In this document: positions 11,004 through 24,580 of the stretch, in pieces | Layout of the letters: each line of letters opens with the position of its first letter | How positions within the stretch are numbered: the stretch's first letter is position 1 | Notes under the pieces: model-generated | The model's database searches: none | What the model was told of the DNA's origin: nothing | What the model saw: the letters and a program-made list of their open reading frames with translations, nothing else | Position numbers and translations under genes: made by a program | From: Alviniconcha marisindica | Taxonomy: Eukaryota; Mollusca; Gastropoda; Provannidae | Assembly: GCA_018857735.1 (NCBI GenBank) | Contig: JABMCL010002087.1 | Span: 316,501-380,500, forward strand | Reading direction: 5' to 3' | Length of the DNA: 64,000 nucleotides

Positions 11004-14000
11004 TTAATACGCCTTTGATCTCCTCACCCCGGGTGAGGGCACAATCTGCCACTTGGAGGTTTCGGAGAACACCTGGCTTATGCTGCCCTGCTGGTTCTTC
11101 TTTGTGATGCGACGGCCAGAGGCTGATGCTGCTCGGATCTGGGGCTTCACGTCACGTGGTTGCTTGTCCCCTTCGTGCATCAGTCGAGAAAGTCTCCCCC
11201 CCTGATCCAGCTCCGCATTATTCCAGCCATCCTTGACCCGGGGTGCGGGTCGTGCGGACTGTGGCTGCTGTCCATAGCTGACAAACAGGTTCTGCATGCG
11301 CTTGCCCTGGTCCAGTTCCGCATTCTCCGATGCCTCCGCTTTCACCCGAGGGGCTGGTCTGCTGGATCGGGGGGTTGTGCCATACCTGAAAGTTGGAGAA
11401 TGTTGTAAATGTTGCACTGCAGAGCAAGAAACATCCACTGTTATTTTATTGTAGCTGTGTGCACCAAATAGTCTGTAAGGACAGAGCAATTTTGCTTGCA
11501 ATGTCCCAACAATCAAATGACAAGACATTACTGTCAGACTTTACTGTGCAATGACTGAAAGGCAAAGCTCACTTCTGTAACATTTCCTGGCTACCAGACC
11601 CCAGATAGTGGGCCTGTTTTTAAACATCTGTATCATACTGAGTTGCCAGCCTCAAAATTAAGTTGCATCTGAATTTGATATGTGGCTGTACAATGGTACA
11701 GAACTAGTGACCAAGATCACTTGCTGTTTTCTCAAAAACGGGGGAATTTAAAGGAGCATCTCCATAGTTTATGTGTGAACAGTCCTATATAGTGATAGGC
11801 TTATGTGGCAACAGTCCTACCTGACAACAGTCCTATGGACAAACAGTTTGACCATTTTCAAATCTCAGTATCCTGCATCGCAACGAACAGTTATATGGTC
11901 AATAGTCCTTTTCCTCCATTATAGCAAATAAAACTGGACACTTTACATATATATAAGCCAGTCTTAACCATGTATAATGCTGCTCCAGGCTTTAAAGGAG
12001 CTGGCCCTTGGTATGGGAGTAACAGAAAGCACTGGGATATGGGAAATGGTGACTAGTCAATAAACACACACTCTCCCACACTCTAGTGGCAGTGGAGACA
12101 TGACTATCAAATTTAATAAATGTTATGTTTTTTCACTGCAGAACTAACTGGTAATGACACTGTCACCTGGAGGATTAAACACATAGGCTATCAACACAAA
12201 ACCTAAATGTCCTGGTCATGAAACAACTCATGCACAGGATGACTGACCACAAAATCATTGCTGTTTGCAACTGTTGCTGCATAGGATTAGGACCACTGAG
12301 ATCTGCCCAGATTTGAGATTGAAACCAGCAACATTAAATGTGATCTGCTAAATGACTATGACATGATGCCTACTCACTTCATCCCAAGATGTGCAAGGGA
12401 GTTAACCCTAAGCCTCCGAATCTGAACCCCATGTTTGTAAAGGTGCTTAAAAATTGCCGGCAGCAAAAAAAGTTCACTGCAGCCCAGAACTTAAACCAAA
12501 AGACTGACTTGAACATGACTTTGGCCATCTGGCTTCCAGCTCCCAGTTCCGCTATTCCCCCTGCCTCCGGCTTCACCCGTGGCATAGGCTTAGGTGTGGC
12601 TGGCAGAGATTTAGCATCATGCAGCAGGCAGCTCATCCTCAGCCCACGGCCCATTTCCGCAGTGTCTGAAGCCTCGACCTTGACCCTGGGAGCAGGGCGG
12701 GCGGACTGAGGGCGGCTGGAGTTGTTGGTGATGAGCTGGCTCATGTTTCCTCCCTTGTGAAGTTCTGCTATGCCTTGGGCCTCTGGTTTCACCCTGCACA
12801 TCACAGCATGGGTGGAGTGTCAGTGGTGGACCAGGGTCACAATGGGACCAGAAACACATGTACAATTCTTATTTCATAGTTTTCAAAACTGAAATATGGT
12901 CCTGCATACAACTTTGTGCAATGACTGAAAAACTGGGCTACTCTGACATCATTTGCCCTTACCCTTTGGGGGCTTCTAAACTTGTGGCAAAGTTATCAAG
13001 GATTTGTTTTTCTTTTTTTCTTGTGAACCACTTATTTGCATGCTAAATGTCCATTATCACAGGCCTTGTAGATCTCTGCTGTTGTCCCTTATCACACATG
13101 TGACAGCAAATGAGCACAATTAATTCCCTTGGTTGATTTTGCCAGCTTAAGATCTGCATACTGTAGTCTGCTCACAGGTTGAGTCATGTGAACAGTATAA
13201 AGCTGCAGTGACTTACAAGACAAGATTTTTCCACTGATTTTATATTCAATTTTTAAACCAAGTTTCATGAGTGACAGTGGGACTGGAGGCAAACAACAAC
13301 AACAACAAAACACCCTCAAGTGCTCTGGCTCATTTGTAGCACATTGAGGCCTCTGAAGTTTGGCAACAAGAGATGTGTACTCACATCACCCAAGGAAAAA
13401 CATGAAAGCAGCCAAGGGCCAGCTGTGACACTGTACAATGTTCTGTCCATCCACTTCCACTAATTGTCACTCACGAAACTGAGACTGTACACTGAAAGTA
13501 AGCCTATACTTGAGCCAAAAAAGTTAAGCAACATTAAGAAAGGGTAATACTTTTAATATTTTTATCAAATAAAATCCAGTAATGATTTTAGAAAGTTAAA
13601 ACATGTTTTGTCCAAAAGGTAGAAGTGAGCAGAAGCAAAAGCTTAACACTGGAGATCTTATTTTAAAATACCACATTCACTTTATTTTGAATTTAGCAGT
13701 TGAGTTATAGGAGTATGTATGAGCAGAACTGGAGGGACAAAACTCTTGTCATATGTCACAGCTAACCTAACAGCTAGCTACCCGTGACCTCTTCCATCTT
13801 GTTCCTCAGGTGAAGTGAACACAAACTACTTGTGCCACACTTCAAAAAAGCAGCAGCAGCAGCATCCCCAGGTGAATTGGGACACTCAACACTGTTTTTT
13901 GCAGCCAGTCCCACTAACCGTTACTCATGAAACTTAGATTCTAAATTCTAAATAAACTCAACAAGGTATTTTCAAAACAAAATCCTTGAATTTTAGTTTT

Positions 14001-14380
14001 TATTTGGAACTCTATTTCTAATAACATTTGATGAGACGGTTAGTTAATTCAAAAGGTTTGTCTCAATATGGTTGCACTGTATACCTTGCTGCTGGAACAG
14101 ATTCAGGCTCTGGCATTGGTCCTCCGCCTCCCAACAAACTTGACACCTGACCCTTGCGACCTTTCTCATAATTCTCTTTGGCCTCCCGTGTCAGACAGCG
14201 AGGAGAGGGTGGAGGACCAGTCACATACGTGTCTTTTTCATCGCTGAACAAGTTGATGGAGCCAGCATTCCTGCTGGCAAATTCTGAGGCTTCTGGTCGA
14301 ATGCGCGGTGCTTTCCGTGGGGTGTAATACTCTCCTGAATTGTCAAATCCTGGGTATGGGGTTGTTCTGGGAGCATCCAT
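11004..14380 (-). CDS. Gene B: PxPRVKxEA-repeat protein of unknown function
   Basis: The exons in transcription order are 14390-14085, 12793-12509 and 11385-11004 (TAA 11006-11004). Both introns are phase 2 and the junction codons close without stops. I chose the ATG at 14380-14378 because what follows aligns with the start of gene A; this gives 320 residues. The acceptor at 14391 implies an upstream non-coding exon that I could not find. The protein is basic and Pro-rich, with about eight copies of a roughly 40-45 residue repeat: APRIRPEASEFA, SPRCLTREAKENYE, ARVKPEAQGIAE, PAPRVKVEASDTAE, PMPRVKPEAGGIAE, PAPRVKAEASENAE, PAPRVKDGWNNAE and a decayed last copy. Each continues as x3-G-x2-M-x2-L. 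There is no signal peptide, membrane segment or cysteine pattern. I do not recognise the family. The second donor (GTCAGT) matches the one at the comparable gene A position. Confidence 0.8.
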
Positions 14381-14390
14381 CCTTCTGTTG

Positions 14391-15359
14391 CTGAGAGAAT
14401 AAAAGAAAAGACTCTTGGAATTATTAATCATTGTAATGGGTTGTATGGAGAAAATGCTAATGAAGTAAAATGCAAACTGAATTTTGCTTAAGGAGGGATG
14501 TTGAATACCTAAACTTGATCACTTGTACAGCAATTAAACATCAACAACTTTTCCAACACAGGTACACATTTCTGATGCATTTTTGCGTTTGCTGTAATGA
14601 CTGCATGTATGAAAGGAAAAAATCAAAATCAATAATTTTTGGGTAAGTACAAATTTTCCTGAACAACAGAGGGGTCACATTTATGTGTTGGTGACTGTGA
14701 CAGTTGATGCATAAACAAGGTTGGGATGTAACTCAGTTGCCATAAGCATCAGGTCTAGCATGCTGCTGACACAGGCTCCCAGAGTGAATTTTCAGTGCAG
14801 GTTCTTTTACAGGGTTCAAACAGCTCCTGCGTGCAATCACATGCTTAACAACTGTACATACATCAAAACTCCCAAGTACTGGCAGCTATACCACTGTCTG
14901 GCTGCACAAAATAAAGCACATATTGGGTCAGCCCCTGAAGACAGAAAGTGGCTGCCCAAGTGGCAGGGGAATTAAAATATTACATAATTATTATTCAGTT
15001 CGTCTCTCAAAAACTGGTGTACTACCACCATAGAGAGGAACACAGAACTGTGCAATCCAGTTTACTGACCATGGCTGGCATACTGAAGGTGTTTTGATGT
15101 TGACAACAAAGCAAATTCAGTGTTTCTCTAGACAGCCTCTATCTTGTTGATATTCTATTGCTGCTGTTTTTTAATTTTAAAAAAAGAAAAAAGAAAAGAA
15201 AAAAAGGGAATCTTGTTTTGTGCAGGCATATTGAAACACATTAAACTGAATGTTGATCTCCCATTTTTTCCATAGCTGTATTATGCATAATCTTTCATTT
15301 TAAGTTCTAGATTTGAGTGACTGCATCACAGACCAATATGAGAAAGCCAATATGCAAGC
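14391..15359. other. Non-coding stretch upstream of gene B coding start
   Basis: It is AT-rich and without recognisable coding sequence on either strand. It is presumably a 5' intron of gene B because the first coding exon begins with a 3' splice site (CTCTCAG ending at 14391 on the - strand). Confidence 0.4.
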
Positions 15360-15983
15360 ACCAATATGAGATCTTATACTGGCATGCCCAATATGAGATA
15401 ATACACTAGCATTACACCTATACGTGCAAAAATGCTATCTCAAATGAGGTTGCACTGGCATGTAACAGTCAACCCAATGTATGACAGCCTTTTCCATTCT
15501 GCTACTTTATATTGGTACACAGTGAACTTAGGAAACGGACATCAAACATCCTCACCCGATCCCTTTGTGGGATGGAACAAGTCTCTAGTCTAGCACAGTA
15601 GCAGTAGAACTAAACAGTACAAGCCACAGAAAAAGAAGAAAAATGCAACAACGCAACTACTAACAAATCATTCTTGATGGCCCAAATTGCTATTATAAAT
15701 CGAGCAAAGAAAGCAAAAGTTAAACATGCCATTTTATGTGGAGATAGGTCTAGACTTTCTCTTTTGATTGTGCCTGTTACAGACACTGAGTTTGTAGTTT
15801 TGGGCACTAAGAATACTCGTAGGTGCTGCGCCGGTACATGACCGACAAGCCATCACATTCTGGGCCGCACCGGCATAGAACGGTCAACCCGGTGGAAGAT
15901 GGCCCCTGCGGGCTCAAATCATAGGCGCTGCGCCGGTATATGATCTCATATTGGGCGCACCAGTATCAAATCTTATATTGGGG
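15360..15983. mobile_element. Short inverted-repeat element (MITE-like)
   Basis: The left arm 15360-15404 and the reverse complement of 15938-15982 match at about 36 of 45 positions; the shared core is GATACTGG..GCCCAATATGAGAT. Interior direct copies of GGCGCTGCGCCGGTA-like sequence lie near 15821 and 15924. No transposase frame is present, so this looks like a non-autonomous DNA transposon of about 0.6 kb. Target duplications were not identified, so the true ends may lie slightly outside. Confidence 0.55.
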
Positions 15984-17579
15984 CTTGTTCGTAACAACTG
16001 CAATATATGTTTTTCTTGTTTTTGCAAAGATGCCATGATGGGTAGAGAGGGCTGTTGCAAGATGCTACAAAAAAACAAAATAGATAAGGAGCAAGAGTAG
16101 ATCAGAAGACAACAAAGGCAGAGCATGTGTTTGCAGCATCATTAGTTGCTTTTTTTCTGACCATTGTTCGCGTGACTGTGACTGCACAACAAAAGACACC
16201 ATGTTAAAACATACTCAACTGAAAAGTAGTGCGTGTTTCTAGGGTAAACAAGTCCCTACAATGGCGTGTGTAAGCAATTGTCTATATGTACAAAATTGGA
16301 CGAAGTGCGATTTGTTTTACCCACGCACAATCCAAACCGGGAGATACATTTATCAACAACAAAAAACTGTTTGTTCGAACAGGAGGTGGTTGGAGATCAG
16401 CAGGAAATTCACAAATGAAGTAGTTCATTGAACCTGGCGAAAAAATCGTTTTGTACTAGTTTGTTGACTTTAGACATGGGCACATTTTTCGCATAGCTTC
16501 CGGTTTAGAGGGAAAATTAATACATGTGCAAGAACGGCGTTCGGTGTGTAACGTTTATCGTGGCAGAAGCTTGTTTTTGCAGCGAATCGGACTGAGAACG
16601 AGACAGAACGAGTTTTAGTCACCAGTGAGTACTTTCTGTCGTATGTCACATTTGATCGTATGTATTAAGTTTTCAAACTTTTGGTAACGCAAACCAGATG
16701 TCAACAGTCCCGGGTTAAGGCTTGGTATGAATCTGTGGCTCCACATACTTGTTATACAAAATGTGCAGTTCTGGTTTGTACGTATCAGGTTGGTAGAGGA
16801 ACGCATTTATGAAAGGAGAAGAGTATATATATAAATATATATATAATATATATATAATATCTATCTGAAATACTTCACTCAGAGCTCAGGAGCTATGAAA
16901 GTCGAGGCGGCCGGCTTGGGCGTCTAAAGTTGGTAATAAGTCATATAGTCCCTTGGTCTAGGACGTAAACTAGCAACATTTGAAGAAGAAGAATAGTTCA
17001 CTTTCAAAAAGTTTCTCACATTAGTGTCGGAGACCTTCGTTCTTTCTTGGTTATGTTATTATTAATCATTTAATGTGTACTACCGACCGATCATTGTGAA
17101 ACTGACTCAAATGTCTGCAGAGGAACTCTGGTTCAGTTTTATTTTTGCAGTTTCTTGATTATTCTGTCTTCCATCAACTGGCATTGTGATGGTGTCGTCT
17201 GATTTTAACATTCTCAGACTGCAGTAATAAAAGATAAAGTGCATGACTATTTCATTTTGGTAACATGATTTGTAACTTTAAGTAATAAGTGTACAACAAA
17301 ATTATAAAAGTATAACCAGTAGGCTATGTTCCCTGGAAATCCAGGTTTTCACATGATTTATTAGAAAACTAATAGAATATTACTGCCATAGACATAATAC
17401 TAATTACCCATGGTTGGCTTCTTGTTTTCATATTTTACAACATTATGTGATTCTAATTTATATTGAATGCCCAAGAAGATGAAGAAGAGCAGGAAATAAT
17501 ATAAATATATTTATATGGTTCATACTTTATGATTCTCATATCTCAGCAGAAATAAAAAGAAAAGCACAAAATACTGACA

Positions 17580-17582
<3 letters not shown>

Positions 17583-17629
<47 letters not shown>
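17583..17629. repeat. TA dinucleotide microsatellite
   Basis: An uninterrupted run of about 23 TA units. Confidence 0.95.
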
Positions 17630-17632
<3 letters not shown>

Positions 17633-18194
17633 TGCTACTGTTACTGTTAGAGTTACTGTGTTATTGTTACAGTGTTTGTGGTATTGTTGTTAGTATGACT
17701 CATAAGACTATTAGTATTATTACTGTATTAGACTGTACAAAGATGGTGTTAACAAAGATGGTGTTATTAACTTACTGTAATGTTTGTTAGACTGACGGTG
17801 TAGTATAATTGGAATGATGGAATCCATGCATGAAAAATAAAATAAAAAGAAGAAAGGAAAAGAACTTAAGAAGAAGAAGGGGAAAAAAGAGGAAAATGCT
17901 CCCCCTTAAAATTTAGTATAACTATAAAGTATAATGGGAGTTTAATGCTGGTTGGATAGCATGTTAGTTTGTTGCTCATTAGACTGTCAATCCAGTAGTC
18001 TGGATTTTACTCATGGATCAAGATGCAACAACGTCAAAGACTCACTACAAGTACAATAGTACAGAGGCAGTTTTTCAGTTCTTATTAAATCATGAGCCAA
18101 CACTGACAACAGTAGTTGTACAGGCATATTAGTCAGTGCTTATATTGCCTCTGTGTGCACAGCACATACTGAGATTGTTGTACTGTAGTGTATG

Positions 18195-18320
18195 TTAAAC
18201 TTAAAGTTCCTATACCCATTGACATTGTCCAATGAGAGAAGACCTAATGGTCAGTGGGAGGGAAACACACAGATGACCCATATTAGTACTAGTAGCAGAG
18301 TAATCAAAATAGTGATGGTG
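18195..18320 (+). repeat. Dispersed repeat, second family, copy 1
   Basis: It resembles 53720-53920 in MED12: GAGAGAAGACCTAATGGTCA, GTGGGAGGGAAACACACAGA and ACTAGTAGCAGAGTAATCA align with AAGAGAAGGTCTCACAGCCA, GTGGCATGGAAACACACAGA and ACTAGCAGCAGACTAATGA. This is seen at two loci only. It is probably part of a retroposon, of unknown class. Confidence 0.55.
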
Positions 18321-21300
18321 GGTACCTAATGGAAGAAGAGTGTGCTACAGAAATGAATGTTGCCAGTGCCAAACAAACACTTTTAATCAGAGACAAAGGT
18401 TTAACTTATGAAAATTAAAGACCTTATCACTTACTTAAGAAATACTTATATACTGTCAGGATCTGCTCAATGAATGATGATGACACTAAAGTATATGGCA
18501 GTCTACATCTTGTAACAGTGTTGCTGATGGTATTGGTAAATCATTTTGGTTAATTAACAATTGAATGTTAATTCAATTAATTTGTAGTAGTACTCCTCAG
18601 GTGGAAAATAATCAAAAGTGTTTTATTTTTGGCTGCTTCATTGTTTGGTGTTTGCAGCCAGTACTTGCACCATGATTCACAGAAACATTTTGTACATTAA
18701 TGAATAAAAAATACAAAGTTTACAATACAGCCTTATGGCCAAGTGACATGGTGTCATGGTGCCATTCACACAGTCATGCCAGTCATAAAGCAAAAAGATT
18801 ATGCTATAACTGTTTGAACAAAGGAAAGCACACGGGTAATAAAAAAGTAAAAAAATGTAGACACTAGATAAATTATAAAGATAGGACTGACATCAGTCAG
18901 TCCTGCTTGTATCAAGCATGCCATTATTGCTTCCATGAGAAAAAAGGGAAAAGTTAATATGTCAGATAAATGTTTGTGCTGTTCATCTCCAGTGATTTAA
19001 ACTTTTTTTTGTTTTTAGTATACTAATAGTGGGTTATTATTTGTTGTTGTTGTGATTTTAATTAACCTTCATTTGTGTTGTGTGTTTTCATAAATATTTG
19101 TTTTTGTCATTGTTTATGGTGTGAACTAAGTTTAAGGAAAGAAATGGCTGATTCTTATATAATATATATTAGTCTTAAATTTCTAGTTTAAGTCAGCATA
19201 CAAAAGCCATATAAACTATAAAAATGCTAAGTATTGTTCATATACAAAAAATGCCCCCCCCCCACCCCCCACCCCCGTGGACAAAACAACAACAAAAACA
19301 AGAACCAGCAACAATAACTTGTGTGTGGTTGGGGGGGGGGGGGGGGGGGGCATTTGAAACAAAAAGAAACTAGCCTTAGTCTCAATAAAGAGCAAAGAAA
19401 AAACATTGTGAATGACTGAAAAATGAAATATTTTTGTGCAGCCTATTGCCTAATGGTTTATGTTTATTATGCATATATATATATATATAATGATATTATA
19501 TATTATGTGTGTTATACAACTTACAAGAATCCAGCCGACTGGGCAGGCCTTGACAAAGCCCTCATGGGCCAAAATTTGGAATAACCATTTTTAAAACCAG
19601 GACATGCAGGGAGTGTTGTTATACATTCTCTATAAAGTATAATATATATCGGCATGTCATCTCTACAGAAATATGACTCATGAGTAAAATGTTTTGAACA
19701 GAAGCACCAGCAGCAGCAAAATTTGAACTGTATGTAGTGTTACATTAAAAAAAAAAGGGGAAAAGTAATGCCACATTCCCAGCAAACAGTTGTTATAAAC
19801 AGACTGACTAAAGCTAGAGATCCTTCCTTAATAATAATAATGAAAATTTGTAAATTGTTGACCCTGCAGCTCAAAATGGTGAACAATCATAGCGTAACAC
19901 ATAATGTACATTGAGATAGAGAATGTTATCCTTAGCCTGGCCTGGCTTTCTTTCTTCCCAGGCATTGCTGGCTGGGGCTCTCATCCAGCCTGGACTTTAC
20001 CTATAGAAGCATTATCGTCATGCCACATTCCTCTCAAGTCCATGCCTGTTAGTGTAACAAGACTGTGCCAGACCTCTGAGATGTCTGATAGAGCAGACCT
20101 TTTGCTTGTGTTGTGTGTGTGCAAGGAGGCTACTCAACCACTCTGCACGCGTACAGTACACTACTGGCAGGACACTACTGGCAGGACTTCTAAAAACAAA
20201 AACAAAAAAGGAACAAACCAGAACTTTAGGTCAGTGAAGTTACCAATGGAATGCTTTTGAAGGGACAAAATATTGTATACTTGGCCAGCATTTTGAAACA
20301 AGATGAAAATACATGGAAGTTAATAAAATATATAAAACTTATTTTAATTAGCCAATATGCAATACAAAACATATGCACATTTTCAGTGAAACACCTTTTT
20401 CAAGCAACAGACAGAATTTTGTCAAATTTCATCAACGTCATTATTTCTTAGTGTATTTTTATGTCTGTCCCGTATCCATTGCTTGAAGTTGAAAAGATTT
20501 CTTTTCTAAAAAAATTATGCTTGTTTTCTAAGCAGTCTGTAAGTGTTCTTTTGAACCTTTTGTGTGTTTTGATCTGTTACAAAGCTGTGTTTGCTTTTCA
20601 GTTTTATCAATTGAGTGGTGGTGGGGAGAGATAATGCAACACTTCATCAAGTTGTGCCAGCATTGAAATTTGCTTTGTTTGTTCAGTGTTTGTTTATTTT
20701 GTTGTCTTGTGAAGTTTATTTGCTTTGCTTTGCAAAGTGTGTGAAGTTTATTCGCATTGTGAAGTTGTGTGTGAAGCTTATTGCTTGGTGACCCCCATTG
20801 GTCTCCGTTCATCATGTACCATTGGGTAGACTACCATCCAGTTGCACTGCGATTTGGTAGAGTTTCATTCAACGCGCGCTCTCGGACACGGCAATGCTGG
20901 ATCAGTTTCTAATGTGTTGGTATCCAGACGGCACCAATTAAACAACCTTGGGTGGCACAGGGCCAGAAGCTGGTCTGCTTGGCCTCGGTCAGCACCTGTT
21001 TGTGGTCCGCCTTTGAAGTCGTCAGGGCCGAGACGTGAGTAGCTGCTGTGGTCAGCTCTACGCCCAAGCCAGACGTGTTGGATCGAGGAGACGGGTGCCC
21101 GTGCCCACTGATAGTGATACCGTGGTGGTCGTGCCGCTAATGACTCGGTGGTGGCCAGCGCATTGCGGGCCGCGGTGGAAACTTTTTATAGCGGCGGCGG
21201 TCACTGAAATCGCGCTCCTCCATCAGCGCGGGTATTTATGTCCCAGAGACCGTAGTGACAGTGCCTGGAATTCCAACGCAGCGACATGCGAAACAGATGG

Positions 21301-21589
21301 AGAGTTCACACAGTTTTATGACACAGCTCGATTCTCTCAACTGGCAAAGGCAAGGCTCGTTCCTGAGCACTTGTTACAGAGTAAAAATCGTTAATTGTCC
21401 CCGCTGTCAGCCAAATGGATCAGTGCTTATTCTTCTTATAAGAGACCTCTGTCAGAATATTGACCGTTCTGTCACTGTGGAGGGCGGGGGCTGCTTGGAG
21501 CTGATCAGGCTGTGGCATCATCCGAAGACAGAAAGTCAGGACTATTTTGCTTCTTCCTTCGGAGTATCAGTCGAGGTGCTGAAATGACT

Positions 21590-21785
21590 GAAGGTCCCTT
21601 TTGCTGAGAATCCGGAACTATCAGTTTCCCTATGTCAGGACTGGAGTAGGTCAGAAGTTTGGCATGCCTCGCCTAATGCCCGGAGTTCTGCCTATCTAAT
21701 TTCTGCCTTCCAGGTTCATTCCACTTCGTGTGTGTGTTTTCCCCTCAATCCTCTTCAAAGAAACTGACGTGTGTGACGAAGACTT
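21590..21785 (+). repeat. Dispersed SINE-like repeat, copy 2
   Basis: It contains GCTGAGAATCCGGAACT, GGACTGGAGTAGGTCAGAAG, GGAGTTCTGCC and TTCCAGGTTCATTCCACTTC, in the same order as the copy at 4812-4990. Confidence 0.6.
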
Positions 21786-22449
21786 TTGCGCTGTGAATGT
21801 GCAGCTATTGATCTCATACATGTGGTTTGACCCTTGCGCAACAAGAGAAATATTGCAGCGTATACTTTTAATGAGGGAGAAGGACAACAACAACAAAGGT
21901 CTGTTCAATTGTGTAAGCTAAGTTTCGTCATTTCGGAGTTTCGTGACCTTCTAATTCTGCCCATGGTTTTACGTCGGTACAGGCATCTGACTGAGCGATT
22001 GCGTGTGGCTGTCCAACTGGACTTCCTTGCAGTGCATGGACTGCTCTGTGCAAGCTCCGCAATACCAGCTGGTGGCATATTCTCTGCACATGGCGGCTGG
22101 CAGTCGTTGATTAACCAGCTGATTAGTGATTTGTTGCTGGTTTTGCTGGCGAGGCTGCCATCCGTTGTTCAGTCCCAAGAACAGCCAACAACAGTTCTGT
22201 TAGGTTTCAATGAATGTGTGAGAATATAATCGGACCGGCATTTTGCTAGAATGAAACTGGGCAGGAGATGCGGAAGAATAATAGTAGATAAGACTGTGTT
22301 ATATTTAAGAGAACTTGTCTAGACAAGTGATGATGTAAAACAGATCAATTCTTGATATCTAAATTAGTTGTAACGCTTGGTCAACTGCGAAAGTCGGGTA
22401 AAACAATTCACCAGATCACAAGTAAAAATCAGCCTCACTGTTCATGATA

Positions 22450-22610
22450 CACGTTAGTCTAAACTCATAGCATGAAAGGGGGCTGGGGGGAAATGAAACT
22501 GAATGAACTGGGAAGACGAAAATTGGGCAAGATGCCGGAGGTGCCTCAGGCCATGAAGAGAGAACCTTTAATAGCTCTGGGTTCTCAGCTGAGGGGACCT
22601 TCATTTTTGT
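22450..22610 (-). repeat. Dispersed SINE-like repeat, copy 3
   Basis: On the - strand this reads GCTGAGAACCCAGAGCT, TTAAAGGTTCTC and CCCAGTTCATTCAGTTTCAT, the same series as the + strand copies but inverted. The opposite orientation argues for independent insertion rather than local tandem duplication. Confidence 0.6.
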
Positions 22611-24424
22611 GTCTGCAGTTACTGATGCAAAAGTGTGCACTTAGTGTGCATTTGTCCTGACATAACAGTCCTGCCATGGTTGACTGTGCGTTGAAAACCA
22701 GGTTCCTTCCTTCGTAGAGCTGGCATCACGATATAAGTATGTACTAGTGCCACAGACTGCACTTAGAGCTGGCATTTCCATATTTACTGGTGCCTACCAA
22801 TGGCGCCACAGTTTGCCCTCAGATCAGTATTGTCTGGTGCCAGTCTGAACTGAATTGTAAGTCAGTGTGGATCAGTGAGGTCTCGATGTGTTCTTATGCC
22901 AGAGTCTGTACTGAGATAACAATCAGTGTAGATTTTAAAAACTCTGGCGTATTGGTCGTGTTTAATGGAGGTGAATAACAGGTGTGCCTGCTTGTTTTCC
23001 GCGTGGCAGTGTTCTTGTTGTGAAGAGTCAAAGGTCAGTCATATGCAATATTTTATTGACGAAAAGTCATATTCCTGGCGGAGGTAGTAGGTGCAAAGTA
23101 ACTTCCCAAGAAACTGAAAGTCCACTGCCTCAAGTACGGTTCCAACTCCGATGATCTCGTTGAGTAATTCAGTGCCACAGTACATTCTGCCGGCGGCAGG
23201 GCTCGCACCGCCACTGGTATCCGCTCCTCTGTTTACCCAGGCAGTTAGACAGGATCAGCACAGCTATTACATGGATTGAGTCAGGTTGGGGAGGGGGTGG
23301 GGGTCTTCAGTCTGGCTGCTAGTTACATTTAGGAGTGTTAATTTTGGCGATATATGTAGACTGCTTGGTCCGCTTATTGGTGAAGGGAATAGTTATACCG
23401 TGTCGGCGATGGTTTGGCTCCCCCGCCCTCCCACCCCCACCCCACCCCATCACCCCAGAGTGTATCACTAACCAACACGAGAAGAGCTTGGAATTTGAAA
23501 ACATGTATTATATTTGTCTCGGTCGTAAAATTTGCATACGTTATTATTCTTATTCAGCTAGCACTGGTAGAACTAGCGACCCAGTTACTGTGTTACACCC
23601 AGCGTACAGTTAGCTACCTTTTTAGGATCTGTTCAAAATGATGGACTTGTTTTCTTTTGAGGATTAAACCAGAGCTTTTTTGTTTTGTACCGTCAGTCGT
23701 TGAAATATCAAGTGGCACCACATCGAATTTCTCCTTCGCCGGATAGTGGCATTTTCCAGTTCAGTCATGTAAGCCACCCGGGAGTTTCAATCCATTGATG
23801 TCCTTGAGATGCTGGCAGTTCAGAAGTTGTGTGTGTCCAAAGACCTTAGGTAGATGCAGTCTTTGCCAGTGTACCGCCGTGGGAGGGTTGCGCTTGAGAT
23901 GGTACTAATTCAGCTTGACCCGGGTCATCGGTGGTCACTTGAGCCAGAAACCGCTGCGTTCACCGTCTGTCTCCTCTAATTTGCTGATTTCCATAATTGA
24001 ATCCCGCGGAGAGCTGGTTGTTCCACCGCCACACACACACACACACGGTTCACCGTCAGTCCTGTGTGCAGTTTCCACACCGTGACCAGCTAGAGAGATA
24101 AACAGAGACGGCGGGGAGAGAGAGAGAGAGATTTAGAAACTATAAACCGAGGTACTCCGTGTGTATACGAATGCAAAAAGATCGCATACGCACGTATGCA
24201 GTATAGTCCTTGTCAGAATTCAGTGGAAACACCAAAACTACGCAGCATGCGCAAAAGGTTTCAATGTTAAAGCTGGACACTGTGCCTCCAGCAGAAGAAG
24301 AGCGGTTTTGTTGTTTTCTAGACTGGCTCAGTAAGTCAGTTACTGCCCCTGTGTGTGTGTGGACAGTCTAGTGTGCACATCACGCAGTGGGGTACAACGG
24401 ACGCATAAACTAAGTATCATCTGT

Positions 24425-24580
24425 TGAGAACCCATAGCTGACAAACTGATGTTCTCCCTTGTGTGGAGTAGGTCAGAATTTAGCCGTGCATACTTCGCCC
24501 ACTGCCAGGAATGTCTTCTCTGTCCTGATTTCTACCTCCCCAGTCCATTACCATCATCTTGTTTCCAAATCATCTCCTTG
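24425..24580 (+). repeat. Dispersed SINE-like repeat, copy 4
   Basis: TGAGAACCCATAGCT, GTGGAGTAGGTCAGAATTTA and CCCAGTCCATTACCATC follow the order of the family. Confidence 0.55.
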
